DNA of 64,000 nt from Ascochyta rabiei (lineage: Eukaryota; Ascomycota; Dothideomycetes; Pleosporales; Didymellaceae), in the NCBI RefSeq assembly GCF_004011695.2, contig NC_082405.1:2107001-2171000 (forward strand), written 5' to 3'. Position numbers and translations under genes: made by a program. The stretch's first letter is position 1; every line of letters begins with the position of its first letter. Positions 20,485 through 31,520 of the stretch are shown here, piece after piece. The notes below the pieces were generated by a model, which made no database searches, was not told the DNA's origin, and saw nothing but the letters and a program-made list of their open reading frames with translations.

Positions 20485-21780
20485 ATGTCGATTAGCGACA
20501 ACTCAACTGTGGCAGTGCCCCACGAGGGAGAAGGCGCGTACGATCCCTTGAACGAAAGCGATTATTACAGCCAGCCGAGAGATACCGTTCTGGACAAATC
20601 GTTAGTCGAGCATGGTCCTTCACGTCCGGCAACTGATACTGATATTGAGTACACTAGACCCTATGCAGAATGTGAGATTGTCCTATTGGATGCTGGAACT
20701 TCTGCCACACGCTTTTTGGTACACAGCTCTATGATACGTAAAAGTGCTCCACTCTTCGCGTTGGCTTCAAAAGGACAGCCCGTGACGCTGTCAAAGCTTG
20801 ATGAATCAGCAGCACACACGTTGGTCAACTACCTTTACACGGGAAACTTCCAGACCCTGCTCTCCCACGAATTTAGTGATGACGATGCCGCGTACGAAGG
20901 ATTCAAGCTCCCAACCTGCGTGTACTGTGCAGCTGTCCGCTACCAGCTACCCGGCCTTGCAGAGCTTTCGAGGCAAAAGATAACCTACGCCGGCCAGCGC
21001 CTGCCCATCTTCGACATTCTAAAAATTGCTCGAGACCATGCATTTCCCTTGCTTCCTGAAGCCGATCGGTGGTACTCTGAGTATCTCGAGAACACTGTGC
21101 ACGACGCTATGTCCCAGGACCCTGAGCCCTTCCGAAGACCAGATTTCATCACCAAGGTTGAAGGGAACAGTCGTCTGCTGCAGATCGTTTGGAAGACTGT
21201 CATGAGCAATTGTGCGGCTGTAATAGCTCAGGTCTCAGGCGAATTGCAGTTGGAGAACGGTGCTGAGACGCCAATGGCTGATAGCCCATTTGTGGAGAGT
21301 GAGGTCGCCACTCAACAAAGCTTCCATCAGCTGCCCTCACCAACAGAATCTGTTCTGGACAGTCCCCTTCCAGAATCGGCACAAATTCTCTTGAAGGAGC
21401 CAGAACACCTCGATATAGTCTTGTCTGCCTCTGAAAGTGTGAGGAATTCAACCGTGGCTTCATCTTCTGAGGCTGACGATTCGAACGCACAGATCGATAC
21501 CGCCTCAAACGACAACTTTGACCTTCCAGCCATTGAGCCCACAATCGATCATCATGAAAACATGGACACCGTCAAAGCGAAGCGGGAAGGGGTCAAAAAG
21601 TATGGTCATGTACGAGCCGACTCTGTTCTGGGGGAAGAAGCCGTGCTCGACAAGGATTCCGACGATGCGAAGCGTGGGGGACCTGTTGAAGCAATACCCG
21701 CTGCAGGCAACGGAAACCACGATACACCGAAGAAGGAAAAGAAGAAGAGCAAGAAGAAGCGTTCATCTATTGCCTTTTAG
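20485..21780 (+). CDS. BTB/POZ domain protein
   Basis: Likely protein-protein interaction factor, of a kind that may dimerise or act as a cullin-3 adaptor. Single exon, 431 residues from the ATG at 20485 (CACCATGTCG context). An in-frame ATG at 20431 would add 18 residues and is less likely. The BTB fold occupies about residues 62-125: CEIVLLDAGTSATRFLVHSS, then APLFALASKGQPVTL and AAHTLVNYLYTG. A helical region follows (CVYCAAVRYQLPGLAELSRQ and FDILKIARDHAFPLLPEAD). This layout is typical of the many fungal BTB proteins of unknown role. The C-terminal half is acidic and low in complexity, ending in a strongly basic tail (KKEKKKSKKKRS), possibly a nuclear or nucleic-acid contact signal. No partner gene is suggested by the neighbourhood. 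Confidence 0.82.
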   Translation: MSISDNSTVAVPHEGEGAYDPLNESDYYSQPRDTVLDKSLVEHGPSRPATDTDIEYTRPYAECEIVLLDAGTSATRFLVHSSMIRKSAPLFALASKGQPVTLSKLDESAAHTLVNYLYTGNFQTLLSHEFSDDDAAYEGFKLPTCVYCAAVRYQLPGLAELSRQKITYAGQRLPIFDILKIARDHAFPLLPEADRWYSEYLENTVHDAMSQDPEPFRRPDFITKVEGNSRLLQIVWKTVMSNCAAVIAQVSGELQLENGAETPMADSPFVESEVATQQSFHQLPSPTESVLDSPLPESAQILLKEPEHLDIVLSASESVRNSTVASSSEADDSNAQIDTASNDNFDLPAIEPTIDHHENMDTVKAKREGVKKYGHVRADSVLGEEAVLDKDSDDAKRGGPVEAIPAAGNGNHDTPKKEKKKSKKKRSSIAF

Positions 21781-22561
21781 CTACGTGTACATGTATATCT
21801 AGGCGATCACGAAGCGACTCTTAGAACCTATTCAGCAACAGAGCACGTTTAGTAGCGAGTATAACGCGCGTCCTTTTTATACACATTCTTTTTGTTCTCA
21901 TGCTACACCTTGTGCTGGAATGGAGTAGACGTTTTCGCTTACACAAAATCAACATACTGTTTTAGAGCACCGACTCATGTGCCCTTTTGGTGTATTTCCG
22001 GAAAGTGAAACGTCCATTCCTCAACATATCAATGTGAGACCCGAAGCCAACCCAAGCTTGTGACATACCAAGATAGATACACCTTCCTATCTAGCCTACT
22101 AGTCGTTAGCGAAGCATGATGATTGCAGACCTACGCAGTGGTCTGCATTCGTTTTTGACCCTAGTCAAAGTCAACCAGATGATTTAGCTGCTTAGATACG
22201 TTGGAGTGATGACAGCACGTATTGAACTGTTAGACTCCCTACTCAGTAGCAGAGATCAGAGTTGTTTATCACACGGGCTCCTTTAGTTTAGCAGAAAGGG
22301 TGCGGAAACTAAGTATCGAGCTTTAGTGCGACGGTAACTGGGAGGAGTATAAAATCAAGCCATTGTCTTCTTTGTGATTAAGGTTACTGTCTAGTAGATA
22401 GAAATCTCGAGAGAAACATGTTCTGTGCCATATCTGCCTGAGTGAGAGACACCAAAGGTGGTTCTTTGCTCATCCATTGTAGCCTCATCGCAAGAGTGAG
22501 ATGCTGGAAAGGTCACATGTCCATCCTGACCGTGCCTGCGATCTGTGCCACTTTGTCCAGT
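21781..22561. other. Convergent intergenic region
   Basis: Shared 3' region of the BTB gene and the multi-pass membrane protein gene. No gene is seen; only short ORFs occur. Confidence 0.45.
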
Positions 22562-23377
22562 TTATGGTGGAATGCTGTTGCTGCCCGTATACGCTTCAAG
22601 GTTTTGACTCTGATCTTCTGTCGACCTGAGTAGATTGTTCAGTACTTTGAACTCAAGCTTGAGTTTCAGGCTGTAGATTGCTGGTTTGAGGCTGGTTTGT
22701 ATCTCGTAGAATCCGGTGTACTGGAGACCCAGAAGGGCGACATCGAGGGCCATCAAGATGAGATTGAGGTAAATAAGCTGAAACATCAACGTATTTCGGG
22801 GCTGGTATCTTGAGTGTCTGGCTGTGTGGAGGAACCCCCTGGCGTAGTATATGTAGAGTCCAGAGATGAGCGCTTCCTGGCAGGCGAAGATGGTGAGTTG
22901 TACACGCTCGTAGATATCGTAAGGTCTCAAAAAAGGTGACGGGTTTGATGAATTGACTCCGTACACAAGCGCTGTGACAGGAACGTGACATGCGAAAAAA
23001 TTGCTAATGATGACGATGAGGACACATCGTAGCTTTTTGTGGTTGTGTAGCACTAGATGAAGCCTAGAGTAGAGGACTACTGATTGACCGGTGACCATAC
23101 AGATCCATCCAATGATTATTAGTGTTACAGAGAACAGGTTTGCTGTGGTGACCTGGAAGAATTTGAGAGTGTATCCTAAGCTGTTGAATGCGATACCCCA
23201 TGTGGCAACAATTAGGCTCCAAAAGTAAAGACCTTTCCATCGTTGGAAAGTGGAAAGAGTCCATACGGTTAACTCAATTACAGAAAAGAAAGAAACAGCA
23301 AGAAGTCCGGCCATGAGCATGGCAATGGGGAAAGAGGTTTGCAGACCAGCAATAACGCCATGGATGTTGTCGCTCAT
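22562..23377 (-). CDS. Multi-pass (about 7 TM) fungal membrane protein, DUF7703-like
   Basis: Single exon, 271 residues from ATG 23377 (MSDNIHGVIAGLQTSF). The frame runs further upstream to 23641, but that part has no ATG before 23377 and looks non-coding. Seven hydrophobic segments are visible: AMLMAGLLAVSFFSVIEL; GLYFWSLIVATWGIAF; TTANLFSVTLIIIGWICMV; VLIVIISNFFACHVPVTALV; QLTIFACQEALISGLYIYYA; FQLIYLNLILMALDVALLGL; and a less hydrophobic last one. The RWKGLYFWSLIVATWGI block and the conserved spacing resemble the fungal 7-TM family I know as DUF7703, with no established function. The C-terminus is short and hydrophilic (LRSTEDQSQNLEAY). A receptor-like role is possible but unproven. Confidence 0.72.
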   Translation of the reverse strand: MSDNIHGVIAGLQTSFPIAMLMAGLLAVSFFSVIELTVWTLSTFQRWKGLYFWSLIVATWGIAFNSLGYTLKFFQVTTANLFSVTLIIIGWICMVTGQSVVLYSRLHLVLHNHKKLRCVLIVIISNFFACHVPVTALVYGVNSSNPSPFLRPYDIYERVQLTIFACQEALISGLYIYYARGFLHTARHSRYQPRNTLMFQLIYLNLILMALDVALLGLQYTGFYEIQTSLKPAIYSLKLKLEFKVLNNLLRSTEDQSQNLEAYTGSNSIPP

Positions 23378-26300
23378 GATCGTTTGCGTGGCTCTGCGAT
23401 GGATTGCGGGGAGATGTGGCGGTAGATAGCATCCTTCTCTCGAACATTTCGGTAAGACATTTCCGTTCCCAAAAACAAGATGGATGCATGGGTTCGTTGG
23501 ATGCGGCTCTGACGTTAATAGATTGTAATGTCTTACACATTGATCTATTACCCGCCACAACGGACAAAGCGCTCGCGGAACGGAACGTTTGCCTTTGCAC
23601 CACGTGCAGTCACAATGACAAGCTCGGGACGTATTAGTCAATCTAAAATACCCCTTTACCTGGAGGATATATTTCGAATTTCCAAACTAGCATGCGGTAC
23701 ACCATGAATATATCATATGGAGACCCTGCTTGGCCAACCAGGATGGAGTGAGGGTTGAGTGAGTATAGTATCCGTAGTCAGCACATCTGTCTTCTCAGCC
23801 GGAAATGTGAGCCCTGATACAAATATGTTCGTCATCCTTTCTCAACTCATGGGAATCGTGTCGCTATGATCTCAAGGTAGAGCTTCCATACTTTCCGGGA
23901 GACCAGACTGCTCAACATGATTCAGCAGCCAGCGGACAATCATCTTCTTTTCATTGTTCGAATGGAGTTGCTGTTGCTTCCGTTGACCGACGTCGATACC
24001 TGTGAGGTCATCAGGTATCATGGCACAGACAATCTGACACCCCCCGTGTCTACCCAGGAATTGGAAAGCCAGGTATTGAGAATGGTGCAATAGTCTGGTC
24101 TCGAGCTCTCTTGACAACTATCGCAGCGGTTCGTGGCTGTTTTGAAGAACTCGGTTCTGTGCCACCCGCTCCACCGCCTCGATGCACGCGCCAGAGAGCT
24201 CGCTCTTGCTCAACAGGGCCCGGTGCTGCATGTCAAGATGCCATTTCAATAGAAATCATACTGGCTTGAGATACATCGGTTGTGGAGAGCACCGATTTCA
24301 CGTTGGCGGTATTTTCTACTTAATGGTGTTTGACTTTTAGTCGCACCGGCGCATCTGCATCGACGAAAATGGTTTCTCCAGATGGGCTTGGTGTTACATT
24401 TGGAACACGCTGAAACATATCAGTGCATTGCCATCATCAGCTACATGTTTGCTTGTGTCTGAGTTGTCGTCGTTACACGAGGCGCTTTTGCTTTGCTCTA
24501 TTAGGAGTTGAGCTTCGTTAGGATGTGTCCAGCCCAGCTGTCGCATCAAAGTCTTCATACGCTGATGCTAGCGTAAAAGCTTGTTTGATGCACCTGAACC
24601 CAGTAGCAAGATCTTGAGATAGAGATACCGTGTTGCTGTTATTAGATAAGGTAGCAGGCACATGTAGTGCAAGTGGATTATGCAGCGGCTGGTGATCAAG
24701 CTCTACACGCTGGAGTTTTGATGTTTCTGCATAGAGCGAACAGTACGATCAGCAATCAAGACTGCATTTGTTTCCGGCTTGAATGGATAGTGAGATCCCT
24801 GGCACCGTCAGTCTATATCCTTGGACGCCGTTCGTTACTTACACTACTTATGCCTGATATTTTGGTAGAGCTCACAATCCCCTTTGATGCTCATTGAGCT
24901 AAAATAGATGCTAGCCAAAGACCGACCAATGCGCTGCGGGGAAAACGTTGTGCTGATCGTCCTAATGACGGGTAATGGCGTCGTGCAGTACATTTGGTGG
25001 CGCATTTAGCAATCTCCTTTGGGTTCACCAGTCGTACAGCATCAACATGTCCCAGCCGCACGCCTTTCTCCACACTCGGACCTCTGCCGCGGAGGCCCAC
25101 TATCAGCCCATCGCGGACCGACATAAAGTTAGGCATGGCCTCACCCGCGCCGCTGACTGCAGCAGCGCCAACATGTAGGTATCTGGTCAGCTGGCAGACA
25201 TGTTAGGACGACGTTGTGGCTGCGGATGCGGCCCATCGTATGCAATACGGTGTGCTAGGGGCGTAAGCTCATCTACTGTGGTTACCGGCGAAAGTATTGT
25301 AGGTGGAGACTAGCGACAGGGGTCAAGGCCGAGGTTACGAAGCGTATTGCTCACGATACTCGCCAATTGGATTAGCTTTGCAAGCTGACTGTGCATCCGT
25401 CTATCCAATCTTGAACTGTTAAAGTTGCATGATGACAACTGAACTATCAACCACACCGAGCCCCACCTACAATACTTTCGCCGGTAACCACAGTAGCACC
25501 ATCTGCGCCGCCGCTAGCTCAACTGGTGATACGCAGATGACTGTGTACGAAGTATGCTGCAGCATTGAGCATACGGGTCTGCGTGCGGGCGATGGGCATT
25601 GTGAATATATCAACAGGCGCGCTAGGAAGATGGATGAGCGTGCTGAAGACATGGCAGGTAGAGTGTGTGTGCAATGATGTGTACTATGGAAGAGCACAAG
25701 ACACTGTCCAACAAGGAACCATCTCGATGTAGCCTAGCGCTGCATCCCCTTTGTACAGCACAAACACCATCGTGACCGATGGCAGATGACAACGTCATGT
25801 ACATAAGACAAGCTTTCTAAGCGACTACGGTTCACGCCCAGCACAGCGGTTGCGCCGACCAGGGCGCCTCTACAGTGCTCTTCTTCAATGTGGTAGGCCA
25901 GCAGCAAGACGTGAAAGGCGGAGATGCGGTGTCGTGATCCGCGACCAGGACGCCAACCCACAGAGCGCGGGGTACCTAGCTGATTCGACCCTGACGACGC
26001 CAGCGTCTACCAATCTGTCTCTGTCGCCCACTTGTTTTTGTCAGCAATCTGCTCAATAGGCACTCCCTCAAAAGCCACGTAGTGCTGCTTTGTGCAAGTC
26101 GTTTCTGGAGACGCACCCACACCGGCGCCTAGACTGGTGTGTTTTCCAAGAGCGAGCCTCTATATCATGTTTGTACGTACCTCGGAACACGGCAGGCGCG
26201 GCTGGCCGACGCATGGCAATCTGGGTACGACCTCACGAGTTGACGGTTGCTGGAACGAGCTAGCCAGACTATTGGGTATCATTGTTGTGTTGCAACGGAG

Positions 26301-27392
26301 GCTCAAGACAAAGTTGTGTACCTAAGTGGGCTTGTTCCAAGGCTTGCAAGGTTATTGGGGATCGGAAATTAGAGACCATCGTCCAGGTCCCGAGACAAGG
26401 TTAGCAGCCATAAAAGCTAATAGCTCGACCGTGTAGGGTCTATGTCCGAGGTCAGGTTGCCGAACGGGTTTGCCGATTGGACTGGAACTGGTGCCAAGAG
26501 AAAGTGTTGGTAGACGTGGTAGGCTACCCATAGTGGGCGGTGGTAGGCCTTGGGACCAGAGTCAATGACTCTGTTCGAGAAGTGTGGCATTGCGTTCTCA
26601 TCGCTCACGCGTTGATCAGATTTTGCGTTCTAGAACGCAGCACCTACCGTCTGAGAGCCTGGTGTCATGGAAGAACTACTCGCGCACGTGTCGCGCAGCA
26701 GTGGTTGGCCAAAGCGTCGCGCGAGTCACGCCGGTCCGACACTGGGGCTCTCATAGCTTGCTGTCAATTGGCAATTGCTTGTGGAGAAGAGTTGGAGAAG
26801 CCCCGCGGGGCTCACCAGCCAAGGGTGGAAGCGCCATGGCCGTCCCCGGCCGGAGGTATTGCATGGTGTGCGTCAGGTCATCAGGCCGTCAGGCCGATCC
26901 GGTCGTGGTCGAAGTCGTACCTTGCCGGTTCTTGGTTTGTTCTGCCCGCGAACTGTCCCCGCGAAGACAACAAACATGTCGTAACGTTCTGGAATTCACC
27001 CTGGAACAAAGGTTCTAGGCATGGGCGCACGTGTGGCGTAAGTCGGAGCGACGCCGGCTGATGCTGGGCGGCGCTCGACATTGTCTGCCTGCTGGTCTAG
27101 CGGTGATGAGGCGGCTTGGTGGCGTGGAAGCCAACTTCACTAGACCAACCAACCCCAGGAGCTAGTCGCAGAACCGGAGCAAGCTAGTCTCTGAATGGCT
27201 GCAGCCGCACATCCTCCAAGCTACGCTTGCAGCACATGGTCCCGCGATTTCAATTCTCCAGCTTTGTTATTAACCTGGAGACTGCCCCCGTCCCTGCTTT
27301 CTGTTCTTCGTCCACGCTGCGTCCGCATCACACCTGCATTGCGCCTGGGTAGCACTCTTCGCCAACGAACGCAGTTCTCCTACACCGCCACC
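23378..27392. other. Long gene-poor region
   Basis: About 4 kb without a gene I can support. The part from 23.4 to 26.4 kb has mixed composition and only short ORFs. A minus-strand ORF at 23872-24117 (81 codons) and another at 24891-25136 have protein-like composition but no recognisable domain. From about 26.6 to 27.39 kb the GC content rises and overlapping ORFs of up to 173 codons appear in several frames without domain content. The last few hundred bases must hold the hexose transporter promoter. Confidence 0.35.
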
Positions 27393-29290
27393 ATGAACCA
27401 CTCCAGCAAGACGCCCGAAGAGGTGGCTCACCCCAAAGCGCTCAATGCTACCACCGATGTCAACATGACTGAGGCGCCCGTCACATGGAAGGCCTACCTC
27501 CTCTGCGCCTTCGCCTCCTTCGGAGGTATCTTCTTCGGTAAGCCTTCTGTCTACAACATGTGTGGCCGTCTGTGCTGATCATGAACAGGTTATGATTCTG
27601 GGTACATCAACGGTGTGCTCAACTCCCCTCTATTCATTGAGGAGGTTGAGGGTCCCATCTGCCCGCAAGGTCTTGCCACTCCCAATGGCGCTTGCGCCAT
27701 CAGCAGTAGCAACACCTCGCTCATTGTTTCCATCCTCTCCGCTGGTACTTTCTTTGGTGCTCTCGCAGCTGGTGACATCGCCGACATCTACGGCCGAAAG
27801 TGGACCATTGTCGCAGGTTGCATCATCTACATAATCGGTATATACTCCAGCATATGCCTTTTTGACTTAGTACCCGCTCGCTAACCCCACAACAGGTGTC
27901 GTACTCCAGATGGCTGCGTCTGGCCGAGACCTTCTTGTCGCCGGTCGTGCTATTGCTGGTATCGGTGTCGGTTTCGAGTCTGCTATCGTCATTCTCTACA
28001 TGTCTGAGATCTGTCCCAAGAAGGTTCGTGGCGCGCTTGTGTCCGGCTACCAATTCTGCATCACCATTGGTCTCCTGCTTGCCGCCTGCGTCAACTACGC
28101 AGTAAAGGGTCGCGGCGACACCGGTGAATACCGCATTCCCATCGGTATCCAATTCGCCTGGGGTATCATCCTGGCCACCGGTGTCGCGTGTCTGCCAGAC
28201 TCTCCTCGCTACTTCATCAAGCGTGGCCACACGGAGAAGGCCAAGGTAGCTTTGATGAGGGTCCGTGGTGTACACCCGACAGACCCCGCTTCTGAGCACC
28301 TCCGAGCCATGGTTGATTTTGAGCTTGCAGAGATCATTGCCAATGAGGAGTACGAGCGCGAACAGACGCCCGCTGGTGGCTGGCTTGCCGGTTGGACAAA
28401 TTGCTTCAAGGGTTCCCTCTTCCAGTCCAACTCGAACCTGCGCAAGACCATTCTCGGCACCTCTCTTCAGATGATGCAGCAGTGGACTGGTGTCAACTTC
28501 ATCTTCTACTACTCCACACCGTTCTTGCAATCGACCGGCGCTATCAGCAACACCTTCTTGATCTCGTTGATCTTCACCCTGGTTAACGTCTGCTCTACCC
28601 CGCTTTCGTTCTACGGCATGGAGAAGTTCGGTCGTCGCACGCTCCTGTTGTATGGCGCACTTGGCATGTTGATCTGCCAATTCTTGGTCGCCATCATCGG
28701 TGTCACTGTCGGCTTCAACAAATCCACTACCTTCGCTGATGGAACCACCCGAGCAAACAATCTTTCCGCTGTCAATGCCCAGATTGCATTCATTGCCATC
28801 TTCATCTTCTTCTTTGCCACTACTTGGGGCCCTGGCGCCTGGGTTCTTATTGGCGAGGTGTTCCCCCTCCCAATCCGCTCTCGTGGTGTCGCGCTTTCTA
28901 CAGCCTCCAACTGGCTATGGAACACTATCATCGCTGTTATCACTCCGTAAGTACATTCATCCACAGGCCGATAAATTTTGACTAACATGGAACAGTTACA
29001 TGGTTGGCACGAATGAGGGCAACCTCCGTTCTTCCGTCTTCTTCATTTGGGGTGGCCTCTGCACAATCGCTTTCGTCTACACGTACTTCCTGGTTCCCGA
29101 AACAAAGGGCCTGTCCCTCGAACAGGTCGACCAGATGATGGCGGAGACGTCCCCCCGAACCTCGGCCAAGTGGCGCCCGACTCACACCTTTGCCGAGGCC
29201 AGCGTCGAGAAGGGTGGCGCCGCCCGCCTGGAGGGCGGCCAGGTCTTCATGGACACTGAGAAGGTCTTGCGCACCGCTTCCATCCACTAA
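27393..29290 (+). CDS. Hexose transporter, MFS sugar porter family
   Basis: Plasma-membrane sugar:proton symporter or facilitator. Four exons: 27393-27537, 27589-27837, 27896-28946 and 28996-29290, with introns of 51, 58 and 49 bases, GT..AG and in consistent phase. The product is 579 residues with about 12 membrane helices. The ATG context (GCCACCATGAACC) is strong. Family signatures are all present: GGIFFGYDSGYINGVL in TM1, IYGRKW, YMSEICPKKVRGALVSGYQF (sugar transporter signature 2-like), DSPRYFIKRG, the sugar-contact motif QQWTGVNFIFYY, a WGPGAWVLIGEVFPLPIRSR block and VPETKGLSLEQVDQM after TM12. The loop with PICPQGLATPNGACAIS is typical of fungal high-affinity glucose/hexose transporters. 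Substrate and affinity cannot be read from sequence. It stands alone beside the gene-poor region. Confidence 0.93.
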
Positions 29291-31164
29291 AAAACCCTCT
29301 ACATGTCTTAAGTGTGTTGTGGCAAAGTGAACGCGGCTCTAATAAGCAACGTTTCGGTCTTGCAGCACATAGAGCGAGACAAAGCCCAGATGGCTGCAAG
29401 GATGAGACTAGGGTGCCTGGATAAAACATAAAGAGTTCTACTCTACTTTACCAGCCACCGACTACAAGTATAATATTTAACTCCAATGCATCATAATGAA
29501 TTGATGAACACTTTCATAATCATTTCCAGACCAAAAATGCAGTGCAAACCGTCGGTCATTAACATGACCCCAAAATTTCGAACTGAGTTGCGTGTTTATG
29601 AAACGGAGTAAAATTTTGTATTCTGTGGTCAAGATACACTGCAATCTCATGTTGATCGCGTGGATGGAAAGCATGCCAACCAACATCAATACCACAATTC
29701 TTTTGGTGAGCCTAAAAGCGACCTCACGCAATTACCGCAAGCATCCATATACCCGCCCTGGAACGCAGCCTATCACAAAAGCAGTGCTACGCCAAGATGT
29801 ACTGTCGCGTAAAGGAACGAATCGGGATCATCAACGGGTACTCCGGTCTTATGCATTGCCATTCGATCCAAACCAGGACACTGGATCTAGCATTTACCGG
29901 GGTCAGTTAGCGCTTAAGCTCATCATGTATGGGGTTTCTGTGGTCGGCCCGATGTGGAACGTACAGTGTGAAAGGCTTTTTAGGTGCGTTGGTGTTCGTG
30001 GTAGGCAGTTGAGTGCGGGCGTACGGATAATTGTGCTTCTCAATTTGCCCTTCATGGCATAATAATGTTCATTCTCGTGCTTATTGCTGTCGTTCAGTTT
30101 CCAATCATGGGGTCCGGGGGTCTGTCTTTAATGCGTAGTTTGATGACGCTGGAAGTCAATCTTAGCCCTTGGACACAGCTACAAGAGCATCAAGGGCGGC
30201 TTTTTGAATGCGCGTTAAACCCTCGTACTTTTCTTTTGTTCACTCACATGTACTACATTATAGCTCTATCAACAACACATTGAAGGTTGAAGGGTTTGGC
30301 AATACCAGAGTATGCTTCAGCAGTAGATTCAGTGCTGTTGACTGTGACAATTTCAGTGAACGAAGCCTCGCTGTCTTGAAAGTTCTTACTTTTGCTGATT
30401 TGCTACTTAAGGTGCTGGAAGAATTGTGCGTAAGTTTATTATAAAAAGTTGTAACTCACTGCAGCCGCTGAAACATCAAAGCTTCAAATAATAAGGTATG
30501 CTCAACACAAGCTATAAATTGCCCACAAGGAGGTTACCGTAGGAGCAATACCAAGATACTGTACGAGACTACAGCAGAAGTGCTTTAAGCCCAAGTTTAG
30601 CAAATGTCTATTCAACCCATCTATACCAGAGGTTATTCGCGAACGCCACCCCTCCTTTGTCGATCATTGCTAGCATGCCAATAATGGAATTATGCCCATT
30701 TAGACTGATCCTGCATAACTAAGGATGAGTGGCAGGCAACCGCGATGCTTTTGACAAGATTCCGAAGCGATACAAGCTGTAGATTCGGATTGCCGCCTTT
30801 GGACATTGCTAATGCATGTCAGTTTACATCAAGCCAGTGTAGACGATCTAGAGTGCCAAATTATGCACTTATACAACACATTAAACTTATTCTTACATGA
30901 GCTGCTTGCTTATCAGGCTGAAGTGGCAGTCCTCCACCCGGGCACCGTCCTTCCCTCAGCCTGATCGTGCTTATGCCTGAGCTCGGCCTAACGTAGAGCC
31001 CAGTCGTTCAGCCTGGTGTTCAAGAAGATAACCGGAGAATACTCTATAGGCTCTTCATAAAATGGCGCGTCTGCTGCTGCGCTGCATTTGGCGCTCCAAG
31101 GCGAGTATGGAGCGGGGTACGAACAAGGCATGAGAGTTTGGTGTCGTGAAGCGCACCTGACAGG
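29291..31164. other. AT-rich region without recognised genes
   Basis: Composition shifts to AT-rich just after the hexose transporter. An ORF at 29592-30062 (156 codons) has no domain, signal peptide or splice support and is not called. Nothing else stands out. Confidence 0.35.
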
Positions 31165-31180
31165 CATATAAATAATGACC
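31165..31180 (+). promoter_or_regulatory. Candidate TATA box upstream of a possible small gene
   Basis: The sequence catataaataatgacc lies about 90 bases upstream of an ATG at 31260. A pyrimidine-rich leader (tcaatctctcgtttcttatcttcaatc) and an excellent start context (ttccaccATGG) follow. The combination looks like a genuine fungal core promoter. Confidence 0.4.
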
Positions 31181-31259
31181 GTCTCGCACACTCAATCTCT
31201 CGTTTCTTATCTTCAATCTATCGATCAAAAACACACTTTCCAAAGACAACACTTCCACC

Positions 31260-31468
31260 ATGGCCGTAAATACTGCGTCTGCTTATAAGGTATGCATAAT
31301 ATTCTATAGCTGGATCCAAGACTTAGGATTTAGCTTCATCATGAGCCCGAGCCTGAGCGTGATTCCTCGCCTGATGTTCCTAAGGGACCGGACTCGCCCG
31401 AGGTTGCTGTTGAAGGTGGTACAAGTGCAGGCACAGTGATAGTAATTGAAGCAGGCGATCCAGCATAA
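31260..31468 (+). CDS. Possible very small spliced gene (54 residues, acidic)
   Basis: After a TATA-like box and a strong start context, ATG 31260 opens a 10-codon exon (MAVNTASAYK, 31260-31289) ending at GTATGC. A 44-base intron ends at TTTAG (31333), and exon 2 (31334-31468) continues in phase: LHHEPEPERDSSPDVPKGPD, then SPEVAVEGGTSAGTVIVIEA and GDPA before TAA. The product is Glu/Asp/Pro-rich with no domain I know. Directly after the stop lies another canonical intron (GTAAGA at 31470 to CTACAG at 31520). The TAA may therefore be a mutated sense codon (CAA to TAA fits RIP) in a once longer gene, or the third exon may be untranslated. The neighbourhood is AT-rich and otherwise empty. Treat it as a hypothesis. 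Confidence 0.35.
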
Positions 31469-31520
31469 GGTAAGATAGCTGAATTTGTTCAAACGCCAGA
31501 CACCAGCTAATGTTCTACAG

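Noticed and set aside
26540..27061. 173-codon ORF upstream of the hexose transporter
   Set aside because: Three frames are open at once in GC-rich sequence and none has a recognisable domain.
27823..28680. 285-codon minus-strand ORF
   Set aside because: It is antisense to exon 3 of the hexose transporter and explained by that gene's codon pattern.
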